Below, one piece after another: positions 17,327 through 25,598 of a DNA stretch of 44,333 nucleotides. The stretch is from positions 1 through 44,333 of the forward strand of contig CAJXMO010000027.1 in NCBI GenBank assembly GCA_913056495.1. Direction: 5' to 3'. The position numbers and the translations under genes are program-made. Position 1 is the stretch's first letter, and every line of letters starts with the position of its first letter. The notes under the pieces are model-generated. The model was not told where the DNA came from. It saw nothing but the letters and a program-made list of their open reading frames with translations, and searched no databases. The DNA comes from an uncultured Alteromonadaceae bacterium. GTDB taxonomy: Bacteria; Pseudomonadota; Gammaproteobacteria; Enterobacterales; Alteromonadaceae.

Positions 17327-17898
17327 TAGTTCGCATCCTTATTTTTTAAGAAGCTTGCTTTGTCAATGCCAGTGGCTTTGAGTACCGCAAGTTCTTCAGT
17401 GGTTAATTCAGGATCAGCCTGTTGGTTTTTATCCTGGGTTTTATCTGCTTGCTGCTGAGATAACGCAGCAATTGGGGTGCGCGCATCCAGTGTCGCTTTT
17501 AAAACAGCAATGCCTTTTTGCTGACCAAGCTGGTTAAAATAATCCGTTTCAGCGGCAATAATGCGGCCATCGCTACGCGCTTTTTCAATTTCCTGCTCAA
17601 TGCTCAGGCCATCGTTTTCCGACTTAAGTACCGCTAACTGGCCCGCCATGGCGTTATAGGTTTCAACCGGTACATATTTAGATAAATCTACCTCGCCGCC
17701 TGCGTTGGTATTCGCTTTTAAAGCGGCAACCTGGTTATTGGCATCGTTTAACTGATTGGTTAAACCATCTACGCTGTTCGCTCTGGCTTGTAACGTTTTT
17801 AGCGCGGCCATACCGGTTTCAAACTGTGCATCGGTTGGCGTTTCGCCATCCTCGACAGTTACACCCAGTAACGCCAGCAGCTTTTGTGCTTGGTTCAT
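17326..17898 (-). CDS. Nested scaffold protein (Mu gpZ-like), internal start in the protease gene
   Basis: Within the protease frame an ATG at 17898 is preceded by GTGGAGACACCACC, a good ribosome site at standard spacing. The product (190 aa, MNQAQKLLALLGVTVEDGE...) is exactly the scaffold half, as in Mu where gene Z lies inside gene I. The linker before it is rich in Asn, Ser and Thr (NPETTNPETNSGDTT), suited to an inter-domain boundary. This is inference from the ribosome site and the known Mu arrangement. Confidence 0.6.
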   Translation of the reverse strand: MNQAQKLLALLGVTVEDGETPTDAQFETGMAALKTLQARANSVDGLTNQLNDANNQVAALKANTNAGGEVDLSKYVPVETYNAMAGQLAVLKSENDGLSIEQEIEKARSDGRIIAAETDYFNQLGQQKGIAVLKATLDARTPIAALSQQQADKTQDKNQQADPELTTEELAVLKATGIDKASFLKNKDAN

Positions 17899-18531
17899 GG
17901 TGGTGTCTCCACTGTTGGTTTCGGGATTAGTAGTTTCGGGATTAGAGTTGCTTGGATCGGCATTGCCTTTTAAAACGGCAATTTGTTTCATGCCATCTAC
18001 CGCTGGCTCATTGGTCAGCGCAAAATGGCGAAGTTTGACGGGGCGGCCATCCTTGCCGTAATGAAATACCGGGCTGATATAACGGTATTCATCATTCCGT
18101 AAATAGTTTGCGGCTTTGTCTGTCCATTTTACGTTTAACGCAAATAAACCTTCACCGGGTACATATTCCAAATCTTTAGGATTAAACCAGCCAGCTGCGG
18201 GCGCTTCTTTACCATTGTCGTCAGCATTTAGCGTTTGATGCTCATAATCAAAGTGAAAATCGTTGCTGCGCTGGTCAGCAAAAACTTTAAGCATGTTAAA
18301 AGCGCTTTCATCCATCAACCATGCGCCAAGCTCGGTATCGTCGGGTCGGCCATCGTGCGATTTAAAATAACCATCCGGCATTAACTGCACGCGCGGGCTG
18401 GTGCCACTGTCGGTTACTTCTGCATTAAAACGACAAACCGCCAAACCAAAACTGGTTGGCGCTTGGCTTTGCGTGCTAAGCACTGCAAGGCTTAAACTGC
18501 TGGTGAAAATTTGTCGTTGATGTTGGTTCAT
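17326..18531 (-). CDS. Mu gpI-like prohead protease with scaffold C-terminus
   Basis: A 401-residue protein when started at the ATG at 18531 (the MNQHQRQ reading; an in-frame start 12 bp upstream also exists). Residues 1-190 form the protease domain: VQLMPDGYFKSHDGRP, FDYEHQTL, AAGWFNPKDLEYVPGEGLFALNVKWTDKAANYLRNDEYRYISPVFHY, LTNEPAVDGM. This is the Mu gpI pattern, a serine protease that matures the head. Residues from about 210 are a glutamine- and alanine-rich scaffold with coiled coil (LKTLQARANSVDGLTNQLNDANNQVAALK). A 23-bp activator-like box lies 54-76 bp upstream. An internal start makes the scaffold alone. Confidence 0.85.
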   Translation of the reverse strand: MNQHQRQIFTSSLSLAVLSTQSQAPTSFGLAVCRFNAEVTDSGTSPRVQLMPDGYFKSHDGRPDDTELGAWLMDESAFNMLKVFADQRSNDFHFDYEHQTLNADDNGKEAPAAGWFNPKDLEYVPGEGLFALNVKWTDKAANYLRNDEYRYISPVFHYGKDGRPVKLRHFALTNEPAVDGMKQIAVLKGNADPSNSNPETTNPETNSGDTTMNQAQKLLALLGVTVEDGETPTDAQFETGMAALKTLQARANSVDGLTNQLNDANNQVAALKANTNAGGEVDLSKYVPVETYNAMAGQLAVLKSENDGLSIEQEIEKARSDGRIIAAETDYFNQLGQQKGIAVLKATLDARTPIAALSQQQADKTQDKNQQADPELTTEELAVLKATGIDKASFLKNKDAN

Positions 18532-18584
18532 AACTGGCTTCAAGTAATTTAACTTGCAGCCAGAATATGCAAACGGCGGGACTT

Positions 18585-18607
18585 TGAATTTTAAACTAGA
18601 TTAAAAA
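18585..18607 (-). promoter_or_regulatory. 23-bp late activator box, copy upstream of the head operon
   Basis: The 23-bp sequence is identical to 27632-27654. On the minus strand its core is TTTAATCTAGTTTAAA, a 14/16 palindrome centred on CTAG. A CATATT hexamer lies 31 bp downstream (18569-18564), putting the dyad near -41, where Mor/C proteins bind in Mu. No -35 element is seen, which suits an activator-dependent promoter. Confidence 0.65.
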
Positions 18608-18632
18608 TTGACTATCTTTTTTCACTAGCGTT

Positions 18633-19106
18633 TTAACTGGACTTGAACTGGGCAAAGTGGGCTTGTTGTTGGCGGGCCAGTTCTTCAGCACTGGGCTGAT
18701 CAGTATTAGGTACTATCGTGGGTTGAGTCACAGCTGCTGGCGCGTTGCTGGTAAATTCCGTTTTACGGCTATCGATAACCGATTTTAAATAATTATGGTC
18801 ACGTAGCGGTTTGGCGTTGCCAGTTTGTCGGCTTGCCCTAATTTTCTGCACGGTGACATCACACGCCAGGGCTAATAATTTACGATTTGAATGCAGTGCT
18901 AATACGTCCTGCAGTAATTTTAATGACCTGGCATTATTTAAATCACTTTTGGCGGGTTTGAATAATGCGATATAACTTAACAAAGGGGGTGACAGCCAGG
19001 CTTCAAACCCGGCCACTTGTTTAAGTAAATCTCGACCAGCTTCATCTTCAACCAGTGCTAATAAATCAATATGCGAATGGCACACAGGGCAGCGGTTTAA
19101 TTTCAT
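18633..19106 (-). CDS. Hypothetical protein with N-terminal CxxC
   Basis: A 157-residue protein that I do not recognise. It begins MKLNRCPVCHSHIDLLALVEDEAGRDLLKQVAGF; CPVC plus a nearby His suggest half a zinc site. A helical middle (LKLLQDVLALHSNRKLLALACDV) and a polar, proline-containing tail (SNAPAAVTQPTIVPNTDQPSAEELARQQQAHFAQF) follow. It stands between gpG-like and protease genes with 155 bp of non-coding DNA in front, including a weak copy of the CTAG-centred dyad. It may be a regulatory or packaging accessory protein. Confidence 0.6.
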   Translation of the reverse strand: MKLNRCPVCHSHIDLLALVEDEAGRDLLKQVAGFEAWLSPPLLSYIALFKPAKSDLNNARSLKLLQDVLALHSNRKLLALACDVTVQKIRASRQTGNAKPLRDHNYLKSVIDSRKTEFTSNAPAAVTQPTIVPNTDQPSAEELARQQQAHFAQFKSS

Positions 19107-19167
19107 CGTTTCACCTTATTTTTAATTATTGAGTTAAAAATCACATTCAAAAAGCATTTGGAAACGT

Positions 19168-19184
19168 TTCTAAGCTAGTTTTAA
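19168..19184 (-). promoter_or_regulatory. Weak third copy of the CTAG-centred dyad
   Basis: TTCTAAGCTAGTTTTAA matches the core of the 23-bp boxes at 13 of 16 positions when aligned on CTAG. It sits about 71 bp before the start of the CxxC protein gene, the same distance as the two full boxes from their genes (about 67 and 72). Confidence 0.35.
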
Positions 19185-19261
19185 GCGTATTTAATCACCC
19201 TTAAGCAATATCCGTTTAGCTAAAACCGTTTAAACGCGCTTACAGGCTGTTAGAGCCGTTT

Positions 19262-19720
19262 TTAATTTTCGAGTAAAAAATCACTTAAAATGGTTAATAT
19301 GCTTTGTTCATCTTCTGCGTTTATCCCTAAATACTCACGCGCTGGGATCGCGGCTGGCCCTGGCTTCATTTCAGGCAAGCCACCCCAATTATGAATGGCC
19401 GCATAGGGCTTATTACTACCAATGCTCGCCCAAAAGTCGCCGCTGTCGCCTTCAATGCTTGCCGCTAAACCGCCTGCACTGACCTGCAGCATTTTACCGC
19501 CCCGGCGTTTAGGTCTTTTGTTCAGGTAGTTTTCAGATAGTTCTGGCCAGGGGCTGCCGGTTGTGGCTGACGTTTCGGTTTCAAACGATTCTTCAGTGCG
19601 TGACTCCATTACCGCTGCAATGCTGGCCATTGGATCAGATAAATCACTAAAACGTGCGGCAATATCGGTTAACACATCCAGCACTTGCTTGTCGTTTATT
19701 GTGAGTTCTACTTTTGACAT
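19262..19720 (-). CDS. Phage virion morphogenesis protein (Mu gpG/P2 gpS-like)
   Basis: A 152-residue protein of the virion morphogenesis family: VELTINDKQVLDVLTDIAARFSDLSDPMASIAAVM, then EESFETETSATTGSPWPELSENYLNKRPKRRGGKML, then GGLAASIEGDSGDFWASIGSNKPYAAIHNWGG and PAREYLGI. These are the standard landmarks of Mu gpG and P2 gpS. The protein takes part in tail completion or head-tail joining. A 119-bp gap with a tRNA-like fold separates it from the MuF gene. Confidence 0.85.
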   Translation of the reverse strand: MSKVELTINDKQVLDVLTDIAARFSDLSDPMASIAAVMESRTEESFETETSATTGSPWPELSENYLNKRPKRRGGKMLQVSAGGLAASIEGDSGDFWASIGSNKPYAAIHNWGGLPEMKPGPAAIPAREYLGINAEDEQSILTILSDFLLEN

Positions 19721-19750
19721 TTTAAGTCGCCTCGTTAATAATCAGCTTTA

Positions 19751-19827
19751 ACGGCAGTGTACCCCGATAGGTAAGGGGCAGGATGCATCAGCATCGTGTT
19801 ATACAGGTTCGATTCCTGTCCTGCCGT
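19751..19827 (+). other. tRNA-like structure in the late-operon gap (not a canonical tRNA)
   Basis: A 77-nt segment reads as a tRNA body on the plus strand: a perfect 7-bp closing stem ACGGCAG/CTGCCGT, a D-like arm CCCC-GATAGGTAA-GGGG, and a perfect T arm ACAGG-TTCGATT-CCTGT. The centre, however, pairs as GATGC/GCATC with only a four-base loop (ATCA), so there is no seven-base anticodon loop and no U33. One base (C70) is unpaired between T arm and closing stem. It is antisense to the late transcript, which would carry the complementary fold. It is either a decayed tRNA or a structural mimic. Confidence 0.5.
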
Positions 19828-19839
19828 TTCAATTGTTTC

Positions 19840-21186
19840 TTACCGCCACTGAATTAAATCCTGCTTGTTGTTTATCTGGTTATATACTTCTGCTGCAGGC
19901 ACTTTATAAATATTAATCAGCGCGTCCAGGTCTTCGCCTTTGTTGTTAAAATCCACAATAATCCGGGTAGCCTCTTCACCATTAAAATCAACAAACATCA
20001 AGTTGTTGTGCTCGCTGTCCCAATACGCGGGGGCATTGCTAAGTAGCTGCGGCAATTTTTTATATCCTTCTGAATCTAATGCCTTACCTGCTTTAACATG
20101 CTTTTCACTATGTGCATGGTTTAAATTACTTTCACTAAATGTAATAACGCGTTTAGCATCTATGCCTTTATCTAAAAGCTTTTGGTTTAAATCATCATCT
20201 AAAAAATGCACCACGGTTTTATTGTAGGGGCGTGGTCCTGTGGTTTTCAGCGCATCAAAGTCTTTCGCATCTACTGCCGCCTGATAACGCTCTATGCGAG
20301 GCAAGCTTTCATCCATCCATAAATTAAAATTCGTCTGACGTTCAGCACTGTTATTTAAGGCTTGCAAAGCTTGGCCACGCAGTTCAGCATCGTTTACCTT
20401 GCCAATTTTTTGCGCTATGGATACATCAAACCCATAGGCGCTTTGCCCTGGCGAATACGCCCAACCTAAATCCGGGGTCATGGTATCGCCACCGGGTAAT
20501 TTTATCCTGGCATGTTCAACGGTTTTGATTTCGCCTGATTCGCGGCTGGTAATTTCAGCGTTAAATCGCTCGATATATTGATCGCCATTCTCAACGGTTA
20601 AGCCCTTAGCTTTAACTTGTGCGGCAGTCAAGGTGCGCACCCGGCAACGACAGCCCCAGCCGTTAGGTGGGTATATGACATCCCAAATGGGATCGTCAAA
20701 CCGGAATGTCCGACCATTTAATCGCTTATGTTCTGGTCGTGTTTGACCGTCATCTATGGCCACATACTGCCAATAGGGGTGTGTTTTATTGGTCGCTAGC
20801 TGCCGGCGGTAACGTCCGGCCATGTACGCGGTTTGCATATTCTGGCGGTAAATGGTGTTTAAGCGGTACGGGCTGCCCAGTTGAATTTCATCGCCCATGG
20901 CATTTTTGGCTTTACCCCACCACCCAAGCTTTTGCAGCTGCGGGGTTAAGCGCTCACGAAACTGCTTGGCAGTTAAACCTTCTGCCAGGGCTGCATCCAG
21001 TTCGCCTCGTATCGCTTTTAATACATCCATGCTTTGGCCACGCGCCACAGTAAAAGCTTTGGCGTGGGCATGGGTGAGCATATCTTGCCATTCGTCGGTA
21101 ATTTTATAGCCTTTGGATCTAAAATAAGCCACCGCGTCTTTAGGTGGCTGATTAATCGCTATGCTTAAATCTACGGGCTTAGGCAT
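19840..21186 (-). CDS. MuF-type head morphogenesis protein with nuclease-like C-terminal domain
   Basis: A 448-residue protein. Residues about 30-220 are the MuF domain (Mu gp30 / SPP1 gp7): RLNTIYRQNMQTAYMAGRYRRQ, WQYVAIDDGQTRPEHKRLNGRTF, PPNGWGCRCRVRTL. Family members sit on the portal and may be ejected with DNA. A linker (PGQSAYGFDVS) leads to a C-terminal domain of about 130 residues: HFLDDDLNQKLLDKGI, LNHAHSEKHVKAGKALDSEGYKKLPQLLSNAPAYWDSEHNN, RIIVDFNNKGEDLDALINIYKV. This has the helix-then-strands order and HSEKH histidines of the phage BECR (barnase/EndoU/colicin/RelE-like) RNase domains known to be fused to MuF proteins. Nuclease activity is inferred. Confidence 0.8.
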   Translation of the reverse strand: MPKPVDLSIAINQPPKDAVAYFRSKGYKITDEWQDMLTHAHAKAFTVARGQSMDVLKAIRGELDAALAEGLTAKQFRERLTPQLQKLGWWGKAKNAMGDEIQLGSPYRLNTIYRQNMQTAYMAGRYRRQLATNKTHPYWQYVAIDDGQTRPEHKRLNGRTFRFDDPIWDVIYPPNGWGCRCRVRTLTAAQVKAKGLTVENGDQYIERFNAEITSRESGEIKTVEHARIKLPGGDTMTPDLGWAYSPGQSAYGFDVSIAQKIGKVNDAELRGQALQALNNSAERQTNFNLWMDESLPRIERYQAAVDAKDFDALKTTGPRPYNKTVVHFLDDDLNQKLLDKGIDAKRVITFSESNLNHAHSEKHVKAGKALDSEGYKKLPQLLSNAPAYWDSEHNNLMFVDFNGEEATRIIVDFNNKGEDLDALINIYKVPAAEVYNQINNKQDLIQWR

Positions 21187-22744
21187 CTAGTGAACCCCAA
21201 AGCTCAGCCACAAAAAATAAACGCGTGAGCAGCTCGGTCATTTCGTCTTGGTCTAAAGTTGGGTACAGCTCGGCAAGCTCAATTGCCGCCAGTTCTTCAC
21301 TTTGCTCAAGCTTATTAAGCAATGGTTGAAGTGTGGCTTTGTATTCTTCGCGCATATCGCCCTGGGTGAGTGCATCCAGCGCTTTGTCTAATTCTGCCTG
21401 GCTTTGTTGTTCGCTCTGATTGAGTTTAAGTGCAGCCATGGTATTGCGGGCTTTAAGTGCGGCGGTACTCATGCCTGGCTGTTCTTCGGTTGGCATTTCC
21501 AGTACGTCTTCGCTTTCACCTGCAGACGGAATATTTAAGCGTTCATGCACCCAGGCTTGTGGAATTTTCATACCCATAGATACCAGTGAGCGCAGCGGAT
21601 AGGCTAAATCACGCATTTCATCCGTGGTGGAATTGTCAAACTCAAAGCGCGGTAAACGGCGGCTACCTTGATAGCTTTTACCATTAAGTGCAAACATGGG
21701 ATATAAAATATCTCGGTTTATGGTTTGCTCTAACTGATGCAAATCCGATTCGGTAATATCATCAAATGCGCTTTCGTGTACGCTGCCTAGGGCATTGGTT
21801 GAGGTTTTACCATCGGCCTGTGACGTAAGTGTGCCGCCCAGTACCACTTTGGATTGTGTCAGTTCGCACCAGCGGATCATGCTTTCAAACGGATCCGCTT
21901 GACCATTCGCGGCATTTTGAAAGTCAATCTCCATCCCCTTGGGAATAATGCCGCCCGCGTTATGGCCGATAGATAGCACGGCTCTAAGCAGGGTTGCTTT
22001 TTCAGCTTTGCTGGCACCGCTTGGATATTTACCCAAGCGAACCGGCATACCGTAAATCTCTAAAAACTCAGCTAAATCGCGCACTGAATAGTTTTTAAAT
22101 AAAAACGGCCAAGCGAGCACCGACACTAAACCGGTGCGATGGATATAGCCTGATTTACTTTTGTGAATATGCGTTGACCAACCAAAGGGGTTTAACGCCT
22201 CACCGTTTGCACTGCCGTCATTGAGCATCAGCTGGTTGCGGTTTTGCGGATGGGTTTTAAAAATATTCTGGTCTCTAAAATCGTACCCAGTGATCACATG
22301 GGTTTTATCAAAGTACTCCCATTTTAACTCGTTGGCTGAAAAGCCTTTTAATATGGCGTCGCTGGCATCAAATACAAAATCATAAAACCAGGTCGCATCT
22401 GCTAATATTTCACTGAGCATTTCAGCATCGGCTTTTTCTACAGCGCTGGCATTACGCGGTGGTTTAATGTTCCAGTCTAAACCTATGATAGCCCGGCGAC
22501 GTTTACCCAGTTCGCAGCTTACATGGCCGTCTTTGTCTTCAATGTCTTTGGCTAAATCGGCCATGGCCGCTAAGTTGCCTTGCTCGGCTTCACGCAACAA
22601 ACCCGCCAGTTTATGCGGGGTTAACCCCTGAGTGGGATGATCAGCATATTCATTTAATAAGCTGGCAATCCGGCTGTTGTTTTCAGTTTGCTGTTCGCTG
22701 ATGTCATCCAGCGTGAGTGGGTTGCCGTTTATATCTACTAGCAT
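21179..22744 (-). CDS. Portal protein (Mu gp29-like, DUF935)
   Basis: A 521-residue protein of the DUF935 portal family: LLREAEQGNLAAMADLAKDIEDKDGHVSCELGKRRRAIIGLDWNIKPP is the diagnostic N-terminal block, followed by FSANELKWEY, WPFLFKNYSVRDLAEFLEIYGMPVRLGKYPSGAS and GSVHESAFDDITESDLHQLEQTINRDI. Portals form the dodecameric gate through which terminase pumps DNA. Length is typical. It overlaps the MuF gene by 8 bp. Confidence 0.92.
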   Translation of the reverse strand: MLVDINGNPLTLDDISEQQTENNSRIASLLNEYADHPTQGLTPHKLAGLLREAEQGNLAAMADLAKDIEDKDGHVSCELGKRRRAIIGLDWNIKPPRNASAVEKADAEMLSEILADATWFYDFVFDASDAILKGFSANELKWEYFDKTHVITGYDFRDQNIFKTHPQNRNQLMLNDGSANGEALNPFGWSTHIHKSKSGYIHRTGLVSVLAWPFLFKNYSVRDLAEFLEIYGMPVRLGKYPSGASKAEKATLLRAVLSIGHNAGGIIPKGMEIDFQNAANGQADPFESMIRWCELTQSKVVLGGTLTSQADGKTSTNALGSVHESAFDDITESDLHQLEQTINRDILYPMFALNGKSYQGSRRLPRFEFDNSTTDEMRDLAYPLRSLVSMGMKIPQAWVHERLNIPSAGESEDVLEMPTEEQPGMSTAALKARNTMAALKLNQSEQQSQAELDKALDALTQGDMREEYKATLQPLLNKLEQSEELAAIELAELYPTLDQDEMTELLTRLFFVAELWGSLDA

Positions 22745-22767
22745 AATTCAATCTCTTTTGTTTAGGG

Positions 22768-24426
22768 TTACCAGCAGCCTGACCCCTGAAATTCGCTTAG
22801 GTCCGCATAGTCAAAGTCGTCTGATGCTTCACTGTGTTTGCCAGGCAGTTCCATAAATTCAATTGCGCTGCCTTCCATCCAGCTGGCGCGTATGGCCATA
22901 GCCAATGCAACCGCAAAGTCACCATGTCGCTGTTGGCCGTCAGTACCTTTGCCACTGCCTTTTTCAATTTGCGCAATGCCGTTTTTAACCTGAATTTTTG
23001 CTAAGTCGTCTTGAATATCTTGGTGCCGTGGTATTTGAATATTGCCGTCTTCAAATTCTGCTTTTAGTTTGGGCATCCATTCGCGGTACCAAGGCTGGTT
23101 GAGCATCACGCAATCCACCATCTCGGTGCCGTACTTCAGCATCGCAGCTTCTGCCAAATAGCCGCCGTTACCCGTACCGTCAAAAGCACTGGCGGTAAAA
23201 CGCGGTAAGCGCTTTAGGATATAAAACATAATTTGACGCTGGGCATCGTAAGTGGCGTTGGAGAGTTCAACCACAAAGGGCACGCGCTTGGTTAAATCTT
23301 TATTGATGGTAAGCGGTACAAATACCGATAAGTCGCCTTTGCGGGCGAAGTCTTCACCAAAGGCGTGATTGCAGTCTGTGGGCAAATTGTCTAACAAAAC
23401 GGATAGATTGCTTTCACACCATTCATTAACGAACGCATCGCGGCTGGCTTCTGATTGCAGCTCAAAGTCTTTCGGTGCAGTAAAACGCACAATGGGAATG
23501 CTGTGGTCTTTAACCATGGCTTGTTCAACCAGAGTCCGTTTAATGTAAATACCGGAACCCGCTTTGGGTACGCAAAAGTATTCTTCAAGTGCATCTTCTT
23601 CGGTGGCAGTGTCTTTGAGTAAACCTTCTTTCCATTCTTTTTCGGCTTCAGCTGACCACTCACGTTTTTTAATTTGGCAAATACGTTTGTATAAGCCGTC
23701 ACGACAAGCATCATCCAGCGTAATGGTATGGACTGAATAACGTTTTTTACCGGCTCGGCTGTCCTGAATAAGTTGGTTAAATAAGTTTTCAACACTGTTG
23801 TGGGTTGAGATTAAACGAACCTTACAACCCCACATAGTAAGGGCAAGCGCTGCTTTTAATACTTCGGCCAAGCGTTCGTGGAATGCGGCTTCATCAATAG
23901 TGACATTGCCTTGCATACCCCGTAAGTTTGATGGGTTGGAACTCAGCGCCTGAATTTTAAAGCCACTGGCAAAGTTAATCACAAAGGTTAGAATTTCTTT
24001 ACCATCTTTACCTTCATCAATAAAAACTTCTTCGCTTATTTGGCTACCGGCTTTGTTAAATACCTTAGCCCACATGCCTGCAGCTTCAATAAATTCGCGT
24101 GCCATCTCCTTGTTTGAACCAACATAAAAATGGTTACAACCACCGTGGCTGCGTTGGGTTGAGGCACATAAAACGGCATCGGCAGCTTCTGCCCAGGTTA
24201 AACCGGTTCGGCGTGATTTTTCAGCAATTTTTAATACTGACTCGTCAGCTATCCAATCTTTTTGGTATTGCAGTAGGACTTCGGTTGGATCAAACTGGCT
24301 GATGTCTTGAGCGTATGTTTCAACATTCTGATTAATGGCTTGTGCAGTTGGTGTAGGCGTAAAAGCGACTGCAGCAGCAATACTGGCTGCTTGGGCTGTT
24401 CGCTTTATTGTGTCCCTAACTTTCAT
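22768..24426 (-). CDS. Large terminase subunit (Mu gp28-like)
   Basis: A 552-residue packaging motor. The Walker A-type segment AEKSRRTGLTW is near residue 68, Walker B VTIDEAAFH near 175, and a coupling-type motif LISTHNS near 205. The nuclease half has DNLPTDCNHAFGEDFARKGD near 348, FTASAFDGTGNGG near 400 and HGDFAVALAMAIRA near 515, supplying acidic residues of the RNase H-like site. The N-terminal 35 residues (DTIKRTAQAASIAAAVAFTPTPTAQA) are alanine-rich and unusual for this family. The start overlaps the small-subunit stop (TAATG). Confidence 0.92.
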   Translation of the reverse strand: MKVRDTIKRTAQAASIAAAVAFTPTPTAQAINQNVETYAQDISQFDPTEVLLQYQKDWIADESVLKIAEKSRRTGLTWAEAADAVLCASTQRSHGGCNHFYVGSNKEMAREFIEAAGMWAKVFNKAGSQISEEVFIDEGKDGKEILTFVINFASGFKIQALSSNPSNLRGMQGNVTIDEAAFHERLAEVLKAALALTMWGCKVRLISTHNSVENLFNQLIQDSRAGKKRYSVHTITLDDACRDGLYKRICQIKKREWSAEAEKEWKEGLLKDTATEEDALEEYFCVPKAGSGIYIKRTLVEQAMVKDHSIPIVRFTAPKDFELQSEASRDAFVNEWCESNLSVLLDNLPTDCNHAFGEDFARKGDLSVFVPLTINKDLTKRVPFVVELSNATYDAQRQIMFYILKRLPRFTASAFDGTGNGGYLAEAAMLKYGTEMVDCVMLNQPWYREWMPKLKAEFEDGNIQIPRHQDIQDDLAKIQVKNGIAQIEKGSGKGTDGQQRHGDFAVALAMAIRASWMEGSAIEFMELPGKHSEASDDFDYADLSEFQGSGCW

Positions 24427-25007
24427 TATGCAATTCCCAAAATTTCACGTTTTAGTTGTGCAACACCTTCGGCTGTCAATCCTTGTTCAACAGCTACTGC
24501 TTCAGCCTTGTTTGCTGCCTCTTCCGCAAAGGCTTTACGAATATCCTTTTCGCGCTGGTGCGCTTTCATTGCGGTGGCTTCTAAGCGCTGTGCAGCGAGC
24601 ATGGCATCTTTAATGGTTTCAATGTCTACTTCGGCATCGTCATCTGGGTTCATCATTTGCTGCTGCATCGCACGAAACAGCTGAGAACGGCCCATTTCTA
24701 AAATGAGTTTAGTGGTATCACCGGTTGGCTTGTCGCCCAGTTCAGCGGTAAGCGCCTTGGTTGACTCGCGTAAATCGCGCAGCTTTTGGCCGATAGCCTC
24801 GGTTTTTTGCGCATGACGACTCAGGCCGCTTTTGCTGATGGTTGCACCATCGTCTAACCCGGATTCAATAATCAGCCGGTTAACCTCGTCCAATATTTCG
24901 CCCTGGCTAAAACGCTTATCACGCAGCATTTCATCCAAGCGTTTTTTAATGTCTTCAGGCAACAGGTCTACTTTGCTGGGTTTACCGCGCCGAACTGGTT
25001 CGCTCAT
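24426..25007 (-). CDS. Small terminase subunit (Mu gp27-like, DUF3486)
   Basis: A 193-residue protein starting MSEPVRRGKPSKVDLLPEDIKKRLDEMLRDKRFSQGEILDEVNRLI, which is the DUF3486 opening with a helix-turn-helix region (ISKSGLSRHAQKTEAIGQKL). The rest is helical and charged. It is thought to recognise phage DNA and hand it to the large subunit. Directly upstream of, and coupled to, the large subunit gene. Confidence 0.88.
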   Translation of the reverse strand: MSEPVRRGKPSKVDLLPEDIKKRLDEMLRDKRFSQGEILDEVNRLIIESGLDDGATISKSGLSRHAQKTEAIGQKLRDLRESTKALTAELGDKPTGDTTKLILEMGRSQLFRAMQQQMMNPDDDAEVDIETIKDAMLAAQRLEATAMKAHQREKDIRKAFAEEAANKAEAVAVEQGLTAEGVAQLKREILGIA

Positions 25008-25309
25008 AGTTGACTCCGTGGACCAGGGCGTTTAATGCCTGGAACGAATATATGGCCATGGGCAACATCTAAACCGTTTTGAGTAATGCGAGCAATCCAG
25101 GTGCGCTCTGTGAGCTTTTCAATTGTGATATAGCCGTTTTGTTCCAACCAGCTAAGCTGAGTTTTAATTTGGTCATAACTACCAGCGACACCAACGCGGG
25201 CTAAGGTATCAGATAAAATACTTAAATTAGCCCCATAGTCAGACGACTCTTTTAGTGCAATTAGAATTGCAATGCGTTGGTGCTCTGCTTTAATGTCATT
25301 AATAGCCAT
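25004..25309 (-). CDS. Mu gp26-like winged-helix protein
   Basis: A 101-residue protein when started at MAINDIKAEHQRIAIL (25309), which has AGAGGA at good spacing; longer in-frame starts would overlap the upstream gene further. It contains DYGANLSILSDTLARVGVAGSYDQIKTQLSWLEQNGYITIEKLTERTWIARIT, the winged-helix pattern of the gp26-type proteins found just before terminase in Mu-like phages. Probably DNA-binding; role unknown. It overlaps the small terminase gene by 4 bp. Confidence 0.7.
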   Translation of the reverse strand: MAINDIKAEHQRIAILIALKESSDYGANLSILSDTLARVGVAGSYDQIKTQLSWLEQNGYITIEKLTERTWIARITQNGLDVAHGHIFVPGIKRPGPRSQL

Positions 25310-25595
25310 CTTCATCTTCCTCTGAGTCTTCATCCAGCGGATTAATTGAAACTGGGAATTTTTCAAACATATTAAACGCTACCTTTACACCAGCTTGAAA
25401 CATGGCGAACTGAGCAGGATCTGATATTTTAATATCGCCTAGCTGAAGTTTGGTGTCTTTTGGCGCTTGTACAATTGTTTGTAATTTGTCAATACGAACC
25501 TGATGCCACTCTTGAAGCTGCACAATTACGTTTGCAACTTCGCTGCTGGCCGTTGTGCTTTCTACGCGTTCTAAATCTAATTTTGAGTTATCCAT
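25299..25595 (-). CDS. Hypothetical protein in the packaging region
   Basis: A 98-residue protein (MDNSKLDLERVESTTASSEVANVIVQLQEWHQVRIDKL...) with an acidic tail (DEDSEEDEDGY). Predicted mostly helical and soluble, with no motif I recognise. It lies in the small-gene block between the lysis genes and terminase and overlaps the gp26-like start by 11 bp. Confidence 0.6.
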   Translation of the reverse strand: MDNSKLDLERVESTTASSEVANVIVQLQEWHQVRIDKLQTIVQAPKDTKLQLGDIKISDPAQFAMFQAGVKVAFNMFEKFPVSINPLDEDSEEDEDGY

Positions 25596-25598
25596 TGT

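Noticed and set aside
19751..19827. Calling this segment a functional tRNA gene
   Set aside because: The anticodon arm cannot form a seven-base loop with U33, so it is listed only as tRNA-like.
23391..23795. A 134-codon minus-strand frame inside the terminase gene
   Set aside because: It overlaps the well-supported large terminase in another frame, is Lys- and Leu-rich and has no motif.
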